From an uncultured Muribaculaceae bacterium (GTDB lineage Bacteria > Bacteroidota > Bacteroidia > Bacteroidales > Muribaculaceae), in contig CAJUMR010000051.1 in NCBI GenBank assembly GCA_910587475.1, forward strand, positions 1 through 14,506: a stretch of 14,506 bases of DNA. The letters run 5' to 3'. Under the pieces are notes generated by a model. It was not told the DNA's origin. It searched no databases and worked only from the letters and a program-made list of their open reading frames with translations. Of this stretch, positions 8,104 to 14,506 are shown one piece after another (the first letter of the stretch is position 1; every line of letters starts with the position of its first letter). Both the position numbers and the translations under genes were made by a program.

Positions 8104-9111
8104 ATGGCAACTAACGATATTACATCTAACGAAAAGAAAGCCGAACGCTCACTTTTGCTCACCATGGCAATCGTTCTGGGCGTAGTCGCCGTAATCGCAG
8201 TGATCGGCTTCGTGTTCATGAATAAGCCTTCCGACATCATCGAAGGGCAGGTCGAGGGGACAACAGTCAGGATCTCAGGCAAGCTGCCCGGACGCGTTGT
8301 CGAGTTTTTCGTCGAAGAGGGTGACACAGTCCATGCAGGCGACACTCTCGTCCACATCCACTCGTCGCTCGTCGACGCTCAGCTCACACAGGCCGAGGCG
8401 CTGGAGAACGTGGCTAAGGCTCAGAACCGGAAGGTCGATGCCGGCACACGTTCGCAGATCATCAATGCCGCCCGCGACCTGCTCAGCCAGGCCGAAGCCG
8501 CAGTGACCATCACCGAAAAGACATATCGCCGCATCGACAACCTTTATAAAGAAGGCGTCATGTCAGAGCAGAAGCGCGACGAAGCCAAAGCCGCTTACGA
8601 CGCCGCTGTAGCCGCCAAAGGTGCGGCCGAAAGCCAATACTCCCTCGCTAAGGCCGGTGCCCAACAGGAAGACAAGGAGTCGACCGCTGCTCTCGTTTCA
8701 GCTGCAGGCGGAGGTGTCGCTCAGGTTCAGGCTGTGCTCGAAGACAGCTATCTGACCGCCCCGTTCGACGGAACTATCGACCAGGTATATCCTCAGGAAG
8801 GCGAACTTGTCGCTCTCGGCGCACCGATCATGTCGCTCCTGCGAAACGACAAACGCTGGATCACATTCAACGTCCGCGAAGAACTCCTCAACGACCTGCC
8901 TATGGGCAAGAAAATCAACGTGATGGTGCCCGCTCTCGGCAAAAAAGATATCGAAGTCGAGATCTACTATATCCGCGACATGGGCTCTTATGCCACATGG
9001 CATTCGACCAAGGCGACAGGTAGCTGGGACAGCCGCACATTCGAGATAAAAGCACGCCCGACCACCCATGTCGACGGACTGCGCCCGGGCATGTCGATCA
9101 TCTATGAGTGA
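8104..9111 (+). CDS. HlyD/EmrA-family periplasmic adaptor (membrane fusion protein)
   Basis: A 335-residue adaptor linking an inner-membrane exporter to the TolC channel. There is a short cytosolic tail, one transmembrane helix at about residues 17-38, and a split lipoyl-like domain. The first half is at about 46-90 (VRISGKLPGRVVEFFVEEGDTVHAGDTL) and the second at about 214-248 (SYLTAPFDGTIDQVYPQEGELV). An alpha-helical hairpin lies between them at about 92-205, rich in Ala, Gln and Glu. A beta-barrel domain follows (WITFNVREELL, about 252-335). It is shorter than HlyD itself and close to EmrA/YhiI-type adaptors in length. It starts 19 bp after the TolC-like gene and is followed 48 bp later by the first permease. 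The export role is secure; the cargo is unknown. Confidence 0.94.
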   Translation: MATNDITSNEKKAERSLLLTMAIVLGVVAVIAVIGFVFMNKPSDIIEGQVEGTTVRISGKLPGRVVEFFVEEGDTVHAGDTLVHIHSSLVDAQLTQAEALENVAKAQNRKVDAGTRSQIINAARDLLSQAEAAVTITEKTYRRIDNLYKEGVMSEQKRDEAKAAYDAAVAAKGAAESQYSLAKAGAQQEDKESTAALVSAAGGGVAQVQAVLEDSYLTAPFDGTIDQVYPQEGELVALGAPIMSLLRNDKRWITFNVREELLNDLPMGKKINVMVPALGKKDIEVEIYYIRDMGSYATWHSTKATGSWDSRTFEIKARPTTHVDGLRPGMSIIYE

Positions 9112-9159
9112 ATTGTTTCTTCTTCTGACAAACCATTATAATAGTAAAATAAAACTGCA

Positions 9160-10323
9160 ATGTCAATCGGTCTGAAAGCAACGATGCGCCGCGAGGTCGG
9201 CAGGCTCTCGTCGAGAAGAATCTATCTTTTCGCCATGGTGCTTGTCCCGGTGCTGATGTCTTTGTTTTTTGTCGACCTCCTCGGCGAAGGACTCCCACTG
9301 AAGATCCCATCGGCGATAGTCGACCTCGACCATTCTCCGATGTCGCGCACCGTGACGCGATCGATCAACGCTACCGAACTGATCGACATCACGCAGAAAC
9401 TCGACAGCTACGAACAGGCGATAGCCGCAACTCGCCGAGGCGAGATTTTCGGCTTCTTCATCATTCCACCCGACTTCCAGAGCGACGCTCTCGGCGGACG
9501 CACCCCGACACTCGAGTATTACACCAACATGACCTACTTCGTCCCCGGCACATTGGCCTACAAAGGATTCAAAACCGTTGCAGTCGGCACCACCGGATCG
9601 ATGGTGCGCTCGACCCTGATCAGCGCCGGCGTAGACCCCGAGACAGTAGGATCGCTGATCCAGCCGCTCGCCGTCGACACCCATCCGATCGGTAACCCCT
9701 GGACCAACTACTCCTACTATCTCACCCCATCGTTCATTGCCGGGCTTTTCGCACTCATGATCATGCTCGTCACCGCATTTTCGATAACCACTGAGATAAA
9801 ATATGGCACATCCGCCCAATGGCTCGCCACCGCCCGCGGACGCATGTCGGTAGCTCTCCTCGGCAAACTCATCCCGCAGTTTGTCATCTGGTTCATCGCA
9901 GCCATGTTCATGCTCTCGCTCCTCTACTGTTATTGCCATTTTCCGCTCAACGGCAGCATGCTCGCCATGTTTGCAGCCACAGTCCTCTTCCTCATCGCAA
10001 GTCAGGCGATGGGAGTGCTGTTCGCATCCATAGTCCCCAATCCCAGACTCGCCATGACCCTCGCCGCGCTCTTCGGCATCCTCTCCTTCTCCTTCGTCGG
10101 ATTCTCATTCCCGGTTCAGAGCATGTACGGCTTCATCGGAGTGTTCAGCTGGCTCATGCCCGTCCGCTACTACTTCCTCATCTACATCAACGAGGCCCTC
10201 AACGGCATCCCGCTCTACTACTCCCGCTGGTATTTCGTCGCCCTGATCGTCTTCCCCTTCGTGTGCTCACTGTTGATCAACCGACTCCGCAAAGCATGCC
10301 GGCAGCCGGTCTACGTTCCCTGA
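9160..10323 (+). CDS. ABC-2 type transporter permease (first of a pair)
   Basis: A 387-residue inner-membrane protein of the ABC-2 membrane family, YhhJ/YbhS-like. One N-terminal transmembrane helix (about 22-41, LFAMVLVPVLMSLFFV) is followed by a long extracytoplasmic domain of about 140 residues (IPSAIVDLDHSPMSRTV ... with the YEQAIAATRRGEIFGFFIIPPDF signature region). A C-terminal block of about five helices starts near residue 190 (LTPSFIAGLFALMIMLVTAFSI). SWLMPVRYYFLIYINEALNG near residues 328-347 is the conserved loop before the last helix. It probably forms a heterodimer with the next gene, whose ATG lies 12 bp downstream. ABC-2 permeases normally work with a cytosolic ATPase; none is encoded beside it here. 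Confidence 0.92.
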   Translation: MSIGLKATMRREVGRLSSRRIYLFAMVLVPVLMSLFFVDLLGEGLPLKIPSAIVDLDHSPMSRTVTRSINATELIDITQKLDSYEQAIAATRRGEIFGFFIIPPDFQSDALGGRTPTLEYYTNMTYFVPGTLAYKGFKTVAVGTTGSMVRSTLISAGVDPETVGSLIQPLAVDTHPIGNPWTNYSYYLTPSFIAGLFALMIMLVTAFSITTEIKYGTSAQWLATARGRMSVALLGKLIPQFVIWFIAAMFMLSLLYCYCHFPLNGSMLAMFAATVLFLIASQAMGVLFASIVPNPRLAMTLAALFGILSFSFVGFSFPVQSMYGFIGVFSWLMPVRYYFLIYINEALNGIPLYYSRWYFVALIVFPFVCSLLINRLRKACRQPVYVP

Positions 10324-10335
10324 TTTTACCCGATT

Positions 10336-11538
10336 ATGAAAAATATCTTCCACAACATAGGTGTTTGGTTTGGCGATCTGACAGAAGTCTTCTGCAACGA
10401 ATTCAAGATCGTTGGCCACGATGTCGGCGTGATGCTCTTCTTCTTCGCCCTACCGTTACTATATCCCATAACCTACACCCTGATCTACAACCCCGAGGTC
10501 GTCGACCAGGTGCCCGTTGCCATCATCGACAACGACCGTTCGGCCGACTCAAGGCAGTTCGTCCGCGACGCCTCGGCAGCCCCCGCAGTCGACGTCGTCG
10601 GCTACGCAGCCAATCTCAACGAAGCTCGACAATGGATGAACGAAGGCAAAGTATTCGGCATACTCCGCATACCGTCAGACTACGCATCCAAGATCGCTAC
10701 CGGACAACAGGCCACAATCGAATTTTATGCCGACATGAGCCTGCTCCTGCGCTACCGCGCACTCCTCGCCGCCCTCACCGACCTGCAGCTCAAACAGACA
10801 GCCGACATCACCCTCCGGCGGGTCAACACTGCCGGCATCGAATCGGCAGGAATCGCCAAAATGCCCATCGACAGCCACCACTCATTTCTCGGTGACCCCG
10901 AACAAGGCTTCGCTTCATTTGTCATGCCCGGCATCGTCATCCTCATCCTACAGCAGAGCATGGTGCTCGGCATCGCTCTCATCGGCGGTACATCGCGCGA
11001 ACGACGCGCCCGCAACCGCGGCTACGACCCCATGATGATCGACCGTGCAGCTCCCTCAGCAGCAGTCTGGGGTAAAGCCCTCTGCTATGTCGTGCTCTAC
11101 ATCCCCATGACCATCTACGTCACCACATGCATCCCCGAGATGTTCAACCTCCCACACTACGGCAGCGCCACACAATATCTGCCCTTCCTCTTCCCCATGC
11201 TCCTCGCATCAGCATTCCTCGGACAGGCACTCCTTCCCGTGATGAAAGAACGCGAATCGGCATTCATCATCGTCGTATTCACATCTGTCGTATTCCTTTT
11301 CACATCCGGGCTCACATGGCCACGCTACGCTATGAACGAACTCTGGACATGGTTCGGCAACCTCATCCCCGCAACATGGGGCGTTGAAGGATTCATCCGC
11401 ATCAACAGCAACGCCGCCACACTCGCCGAATCATCCCACCCCTTCATCGCCATGTGGATCCTCACAGCCATCTACTTCCTCCTCGCCTGGTGGGCCCTCG
11501 CCAAACTAACCCCCCGCCACCCCCGGTTGGCAAACTAA
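10336..11538 (+). CDS. ABC-2 type transporter permease (second of a pair)
   Basis: A 400-residue paralogue of the preceding permease with the same plan. One N-terminal helix lies at about 33-54 (GVMLFFFALPLLYPITYTLIY), then an extracytoplasmic domain (VPVAIIDNDRSADSRQFVRD, with GKVFGILRIPSDY), then a five-helix C-terminal block starting near FVMPGIVILILQQSMVLGIAL. LIPATWGVEGFIRINSN near the end corresponds to the conserved pre-helix loop. It is probably the partner subunit of the first permease, with the HlyD and TolC proteins completing a cell-envelope-spanning exporter. A 10-base direct repeat (CAAACTAACC at 11502-11511 and 11531-11540) brackets the last codons and stop. No convincing terminator follows. 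Confidence 0.92.
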   Translation: MKNIFHNIGVWFGDLTEVFCNEFKIVGHDVGVMLFFFALPLLYPITYTLIYNPEVVDQVPVAIIDNDRSADSRQFVRDASAAPAVDVVGYAANLNEARQWMNEGKVFGILRIPSDYASKIATGQQATIEFYADMSLLLRYRALLAALTDLQLKQTADITLRRVNTAGIESAGIAKMPIDSHHSFLGDPEQGFASFVMPGIVILILQQSMVLGIALIGGTSRERRARNRGYDPMMIDRAAPSAAVWGKALCYVVLYIPMTIYVTTCIPEMFNLPHYGSATQYLPFLFPMLLASAFLGQALLPVMKERESAFIIVVFTSVVFLFTSGLTWPRYAMNELWTWFGNLIPATWGVEGFIRINSNAATLAESSHPFIAMWILTAIYFLLAWWALAKLTPRHPRLAN

Positions 11539-11560
11539 CCGATCATCCACAACCCCAACA

Positions 11561-11571
11561 CCCCCCCCCCC
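11561..11571 (+). repeat. Homopolymer run of 11 C
   Basis: Eleven consecutive C in the 64-bp gap between the second permease and the DUF5053 gene. It lies within a strongly C-rich, G-poor stretch that begins near the 3' end of the permease gene. Runs of this length are prone to slippage and to sequencing error, so the exact count is uncertain. A short stem CCCC...GGGG (to about 11584) could form just after it, too weak to call a terminator. Confidence 0.9.
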
Positions 11572-11602
11572 TCGACAAGCGGGGCATTAACCACCTGCGA
11601 TT

Positions 11603-11857
11603 ATGAAAACGATTATGCCGCAAAAAGAAATTATGACAGACATAAAGATAAAAATGTCTGACATTCTTGTCGCAATCTCATGGAGCGAAATTGCAAAAAC
11701 TTATTTCGGAAAATCAAGCTCTTGGCTTTATCACAAACTCGACGGCATCGACGGCAATGGCAAGGAAGATGGTTTTACTCCCGACGAGGCAATGCAGCTC
11801 AAAGAAGCACTCTGCGACCTGTCAGATCGCATTCGCCGTGCGGCCGACTCCATATGA
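11603..11857 (+). CDS. DUF5053-family small protein
   Basis: An 84-residue soluble protein with the DUF5053 signature of Bacteroidales: ISWSEIAKTYFGKSSSWLYH at about residues 25-44, then DGNGK, FTPDE and a C-terminal helix LKEALCDLSDRIRRAADSI. The S-W-x-E-I-A-K-x-Y-F segment followed by SSSWLYHKL resembles a helix-turn-helix, with the second stretch as recognition helix. That would fit a small DNA-binding protein, but the family has no settled function. Four in-frame ATGs (11603, 11615, 11633, 11654) are possible starts; family members usually have only a short leader before the ISWSEI core, so a later one may be real. No consensus promoter lies in the 64 bp upstream, so it may be transcribed with the efflux operon. 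Confidence 0.75.
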   Translation: MKTIMPQKEIMTDIKIKMSDILVAISWSEIAKTYFGKSSSWLYHKLDGIDGNGKEDGFTPDEAMQLKEALCDLSDRIRRAADSI

Positions 11858-11920
11858 CGAATTTATAGACTTGATTTATTTAAAATAACGAATACAATAG
11901 ATTGAAACAGAGTTAACCGG

Positions 11921-14083
11921 TTATATTTCCTTTATTCCAATTCCTTTAAAATATTTGTAAGTAGAATCGTAATAAGATGGTAGCCGAGTTGAATCTTCAA
12001 GAAAGCCTTCCGGTGTTTTTCGACTGTTGCCTTCTGGGATACAGATTACCATTCCTTGACGGGCGCGAGTTAGTAGTACGCGGTATGCATTAAGCATGTA
12101 TTTTTGATTTTCAACATTGTTTTCGGGGATCCATTTCGAAATGCCAGTTTTATTATAGAACCATTTTGATGGATTCTTGAATTTCCAAAAAGACCAGCCG
12201 TTATTATAGCGCATATCAGCGTCCCACAGAACGCATGCAAAATCAACTTCCAATCCTTGTACTTGTATTTCAGTCGCCGCTTCTTCGAGATAATTTGATG
12301 ATCTTACGTCTGTTTTATCTTCAAGAAACCAGTGTACGGCGTTGTCGTCGTTCTGGGGTAGAACGTGTACTGCCAGAGGCTGAAAACGTGCAGACACTTT
12401 TGATATAAGTACTCCGGTTTGTTGGGTACCTCTGGCCTGTTGTCTGAGCCATTCTCTGGCTTTGTCCATATTGCGTGTTAGTACAATCGGGTACCCATGA
12501 CCAATGACTTCTTTATACAATTCTGTTGCATCAGGATTAAAAGACAGTAGAGAGTGGACAAATGCAGACAGTCTTTCCGCTCTGAAAGATCGGAGACTGA
12601 CACCCAAATGGAGTTGGTCTGAATATACAACATTTGGGTTATGCTCAAGTAATTCATTTACCTTACCTTCTGCATATTCTGGTTCGGATAGTTTATCAGA
12701 TATGTATACTTTCCAATGAGGGAAGTGTTCATTGAGGGCTGCGATCCATTCGGATATACCTGCTTCTCCGGTGTTAATTTCCTGGCCCCCTCCGATAAGG
12801 CATACAATAGTCGCCCAATCCTCTCTCTGGTCGAGAGACCAAATAAGAAATGCGGCTTCTGACATAGGAAAGTTTGCTACCTTAAGCTTATTACCGTAGG
12901 TTCCACCGCGTTTCAAGTAGTTGGCAATCCGTTTATGTGTCCATGCCCGTTGAGCTTCGTCGAATATTGCAACATGTTCAACCTCGCCATAGCCGCTTTG
13001 CTTAAGTTTTATGGCTTTCTGAGGATCTATTTCAAGTTTACCGTCAACTACCGGATTTTTAATCTTCGCGAGCATATTATCTCGGTACCGGTGGATAATT
13101 TGAATGAATTTTTCGACTTCTCTTCGTGAATTCGAGAGTTTTTTTCGCTCTCCTTTCAGCTTGCATTTTTTGTAATTATCTCTGGCAAGCGCTTCTGTGA
13201 GCACCTTTACAAGAGGTCCATTGCCCGAAAGATATACTGCTCCATCATTTTCGTTGAATGTCCCATCTTCTTGATAAGACTGTTTGACGGCTACATCAAG
13301 TCCAACCAATGTCTTTCCTGCACCAGGAACACCTGTTACGAAGCAAATGCTCTTTTCTCCGTCTCTTTTTGAGCGATTAATAACATCGATAATGTATGTA
13401 ATAGTTGCATCAGTAGTTACTTTGTCTGCTTCATGTCGAGTGATATCTTCGACTGAATGATTTTCATAAAGAGATCGAGCTGCTTCAATGATTGTGGGTG
13501 TTGGCGTGTAAGGGCTTATAACCCAATTTTTGATGGTGCCGGGATTAGAAGCTTCAGTAAAGACTAATACTGAGTTAATCAAGTCTTGCAGATTTGATGC
13601 TCCTGAAGTAAGAGGGTTTACAATGTCATCATCATATATCGATGGATTAAAAGTTGTAGTACGTGTTTTATGTCGGGTTGGGATCAAAATTGGTATAATA
13701 ATCCGGTCATGGCTAAAACGATGGAAATTTTTTAGGTCGAGGGCATAATCCATTACTTGCTCAATATCAGATTGACTAATATCCTTTTTGTTGATTTTAA
13801 ATTCAAGACAAAAGATTAGCCCTCGGAGCAGTAATACTACATCAATGCGTTTGCCAAGACGTGGAATATTGTATTCAAAGATTATTTCAGCTTCCTCTTC
13901 TTTCCAGGGAGATAGAACAGTCTGTAATATATTAATTTCCTCTAACCATGCTTCGTCGGTGTTGGTTAAAGTCTGTCCATGAAATGCTTCATGAATACGT
14001 CCAAGTATATAATATGGATCGGCTTCGATAAATGAATTAAAGTCCGACTGGAAAAGGCATCTGCTTGTTTGTTTGGAATGCAT
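11921..14083 (-). CDS. PD-(D/E)XK nuclease fused to DUF2075 (Schlafen group 3-like) helicase
   Basis: A 720-residue nuclease-helicase. The N-terminal domain (about 62-125) has a PD-(D/E)XK pattern: RIDVVLLL with Asp81, then LEFK with Glu94 and Lys96, then QVMDY with Gln109 and Tyr113 (the Q-x-x-x-Y motif of RecB/Cas4-type nucleases). The helicase part has Walker A GVPGAGKT (251-258), Walker B VAIFDEAQRAW (371-381), a GGGQEIN motif (431-437), EIQVQGLEVDFACVLWD (605-621) and a motif VI-like YRVLLTRARQGMVI (667-680). All key residues are intact. This is the DUF2075/PF09848 family. From memory, a staphylococcal phage-defence enzyme called Nhi combines the same two activities; similarity in function here is inference. 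The gene is visibly more AT-rich than the efflux genes, which suggests transfer. Its 3' end faces the DUF5053 gene, 63 bp away. Confidence 0.93.
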   Translation of the reverse strand: MHSKQTSRCLFQSDFNSFIEADPYYILGRIHEAFHGQTLTNTDEAWLEEINILQTVLSPWKEEEAEIIFEYNIPRLGKRIDVVLLLRGLIFCLEFKINKKDISQSDIEQVMDYALDLKNFHRFSHDRIIIPILIPTRHKTRTTTFNPSIYDDDIVNPLTSGASNLQDLINSVLVFTEASNPGTIKNWVISPYTPTPTIIEAARSLYENHSVEDITRHEADKVTTDATITYIIDVINRSKRDGEKSICFVTGVPGAGKTLVGLDVAVKQSYQEDGTFNENDGAVYLSGNGPLVKVLTEALARDNYKKCKLKGERKKLSNSRREVEKFIQIIHRYRDNMLAKIKNPVVDGKLEIDPQKAIKLKQSGYGEVEHVAIFDEAQRAWTHKRIANYLKRGGTYGNKLKVANFPMSEAAFLIWSLDQREDWATIVCLIGGGQEINTGEAGISEWIAALNEHFPHWKVYISDKLSEPEYAEGKVNELLEHNPNVVYSDQLHLGVSLRSFRAERLSAFVHSLLSFNPDATELYKEVIGHGYPIVLTRNMDKAREWLRQQARGTQQTGVLISKVSARFQPLAVHVLPQNDDNAVHWFLEDKTDVRSSNYLEEAATEIQVQGLEVDFACVLWDADMRYNNGWSFWKFKNPSKWFYNKTGISKWIPENNVENQKYMLNAYRVLLTRARQGMVICIPEGNSRKTPEGFLEDSTRLPSYYDSTYKYFKGIGIKEI

Positions 14084-14108
14084 GATATTGATTCAATTGT
14101 ATGTTTTG

Positions 14109-14116
14109 CAAATTTA
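14109..14116 (-). promoter_or_regulatory. -7 element for the nuclease-helicase gene
   Basis: Minus strand TAAATTTG matches TAnnTTTG and lies 25 bp before the ATG at 14083, so the leader would be short. No TTTG sits 19 bp upstream, so the -33 element is poor. Read-through from the intact-looking promoter of the vsr remnant upstream could also drive the gene. Confidence 0.6.
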
Positions 14117-14155
14117 CGCTTTATTTTAAAATATTATTGAACGAAAAGATAGGGA

Positions 14156-14236
14156 TTATTTGTTTTTTAATTGTTTTGCAATTTTCATCTGTTCCTTCAC
14201 TGCATTGCGGACACTTTTTCTACTGTGGAGATTCAT
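14156..14236 (-). other. Small open frame overlapping the end of the vsr remnant, status uncertain
   Basis: A 26-codon frame starting ATG (14236-14234), which overlaps the stop of the vsr remnant as ATGA, and ending TAA at 14156. It encodes a basic peptide (NLHSRKSVRNAVKEQMKIA then QLKNK). The length and basic, helix-prone make-up would suit the C-terminal tail of a larger protein left after a deletion, or it may be chance. I recognise no family. Confidence 0.25.
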
Positions 14237-14319
14237 AAAAATAACTCATGCTTTGTATCCTTTCCCTTGATAGCTGCCATGCAGCGGCTGCGTTGCTCAG
14301 GTGTCATCACGTCAGTCAT
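14233..14319 (-). pseudogene. vsr: Truncated vsr (very-short-patch repair endonuclease), N-terminal remnant
   Basis: Reading the minus strand from ATG 14319 gives a 28-codon frame that begins MTDVMTPEQRSRCMAAIKGK, then DTKHE, and stops at TGA 14235-14233. This is the conserved N-terminus of Vsr endonucleases (M-x-D-V-x-x-P-E-x-R-S-x-x-M-x-x-I-x-x-K-D-T-K-x-E). A full Vsr has about 135-155 residues and uses an Asp and two His further on; all of that is absent. No continuation is found in any frame between here and 14083. Vsr normally acts beside a cytosine-5 methyltransferase (dcm) to repair T:G mismatches from deaminated 5-methylcytosine. No methyltransferase is in the window. The remnant keeps a consensus promoter, so it is probably a recent deletion scar of a modification locus. 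Confidence 0.8.
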
Positions 14320-14329
14320 AAGCTCAGGG

Positions 14330-14360
14330 CAAAATTAACGATAAATTTCATGTTTGCAAG
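14330..14360 (-). promoter_or_regulatory. Promoter of the vsr remnant
   Basis: Minus strand -33 CTTG (14357-14360, 3 of 4 matches), 19-bp spacer, -7 TAATTTTG (14330-14337), ending 10 bp before the ATG at 14319. The arrangement is the same as for the 518-residue secreted-protein gene. The promoter looks functional although its gene is truncated, and it points toward the nuclease-helicase gene. Confidence 0.68.
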
Positions 14361-14378
14361 CGGCTGCGCCCCTGAAAT

Positions 14379-14398
14379 ACCGCCCGGGGCGGCCCGGT
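14379..14398. repeat. GC-rich self-complementary element with two alternative hairpins
   Basis: A 20-bp block of almost pure G and C in AT-rich surroundings. Two mutually exclusive 5-bp stems can form: CCGCC (14380-14384) with GGCGG (14388-14392), or CCGGG (14384-14388) with CCCGG (14393-14397). An outer ACCG/CGGT pair is at 14379-14382 and 14395-14398. It lies between the tRNA terminator and the vsr promoter. Its role is unknown. Confidence 0.6.
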
Positions 14399-14413
14399 GG
14401 TGGGGTGATGAAT

Positions 14414-14455
14414 CAACAAAGGCTGCCGCGGATAAATCCTCGACAGCCTTTGTTG
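14414..14455 (-). terminator. Terminator hairpin after tRNA-Asn
   Basis: A perfect 12-bp inverted repeat (CAACAAAGGCTG at 14414-14425, CAGCCTTTGTTG at 14444-14455). The inner part extends the stem imperfectly around a small AA loop (CGCGGAT...ATCCTCG). It starts directly at the 3' end of the tRNA and has the AAAGGC/GCCTTT edge seen in the other terminators here, without a long T tail. Confidence 0.8.
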
Positions 14456-14506
14456 CGCTTCAAGATGGACTCGAACCAACGACCCTCTGATTAACAGTCA
14501 GATGCT
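14456..14506 (-). tRNA. tRNA-Asn (anticodon GTT), 5' part outside window
   Basis: On the minus strand the 3' two thirds of a tRNA are visible. The anticodon arm is TCTGA-CTGTTAA-TCAGA with anticodon GTT. Then come the variable loop and the T arm GTTGG-TTCGAGT-CCATC, followed by the acceptor strand TTGAAGC and discriminator G (14456). CCA is not encoded. The T stem contains one T-T mismatch (second pair from the outside). GTT together with a G discriminator fits asparagine. The D arm and 5' acceptor strand are beyond base 14506. Confidence 0.9.

Noticed and set aside
9163..9939. Open frame of 258 codons antisense to the first permease
   Set aside because: Shadow of the permease codons; the composition is charged and Cys/Gly-rich without any recognisable motif.
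9819..10895. Plus-strand frame of 358 codons spanning the junction of the two permease genes
   Set aside because: It overlaps both real permeases in another frame, and its translation is dominated by Arg, His and Pro, the mark of an out-of-frame reading.
11502..11540. Direct repeat CAAACTAACC flanking the end of the second permease
   Set aside because: Ten bases only, with no insertion-like content between the copies. It is recorded in the permease entry but is not evidence of a mobile element.
11914..11923. Perfect 10-bp palindrome TAACCGGTTA at the 3' end of the nuclease-helicase gene
   Set aside because: Too short to be a terminator and no second copy nearby; probably chance around the stop codon.
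14248..14490. Plus-strand frame of 80 codons across the vsr remnant and the tRNA
   Set aside because: It runs antisense through a tRNA and a terminator hairpin and shows no protein-like motif.
1..14506. CRISPR arrays, insertion sequences, integrase or toxin-antitoxin genes
   Set aside because: No regularly spaced repeats, transposase or integrase motifs, or small paired toxin-antitoxin genes were seen on either strand.

Overview
The window looks like a chromosomal segment of a gut Bacteroidales bacterium, probably Muribaculaceae or a close relative. Three things point there. Nearly every transcription unit starts behind the Bacteroidetes promoter (about TTTG, 19 bp, TAnnTTTG). Two secreted proteins end in type IX secretion (T9SS) type-A sorting domains. 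A DUF5053 protein is present, a family I associate with Bacteroidales. The family-level placement is inference.

Left part (1-6323, all minus strand): the 5' two thirds of rpsA (ribosomal protein S1), an unrecognised lipoprotein, and two large secreted proteins with T9SS tails. Each has its own promoter, and the two secreted-protein genes end in clear hairpin terminators. They are therefore monocistronic units rather than an operon.

Middle (6547-11857, plus strand): a four-gene export operon of TolC-family outer-membrane factor, HlyD-family periplasmic adaptor and two ABC-2 type permeases. No ATPase gene is present, although both permeases belong to a family that normally needs one. A small DUF5053 gene follows with no promoter of its own that I can see, behind an unusual run of 11 C.

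Right part (11921-14506, minus strand): a visibly AT-richer island. It holds a 720-residue protein with an N-terminal PD-(D/E)XK nuclease-like domain fused to a DUF2075/Schlafen-group-3-type helicase. Upstream of it is a promoter followed by only the first 25 or so codons of a vsr (very-short-patch mismatch endonuclease) gene, then a tRNA-Asn(GTT) gene cut by the window edge. Together these look like the remains of a restriction/defence locus beside a tRNA gene. The nuclease-helicase is the best candidate for an under-described defence function; I see one intact gene and one broken gene, not a complete new multi-gene system.
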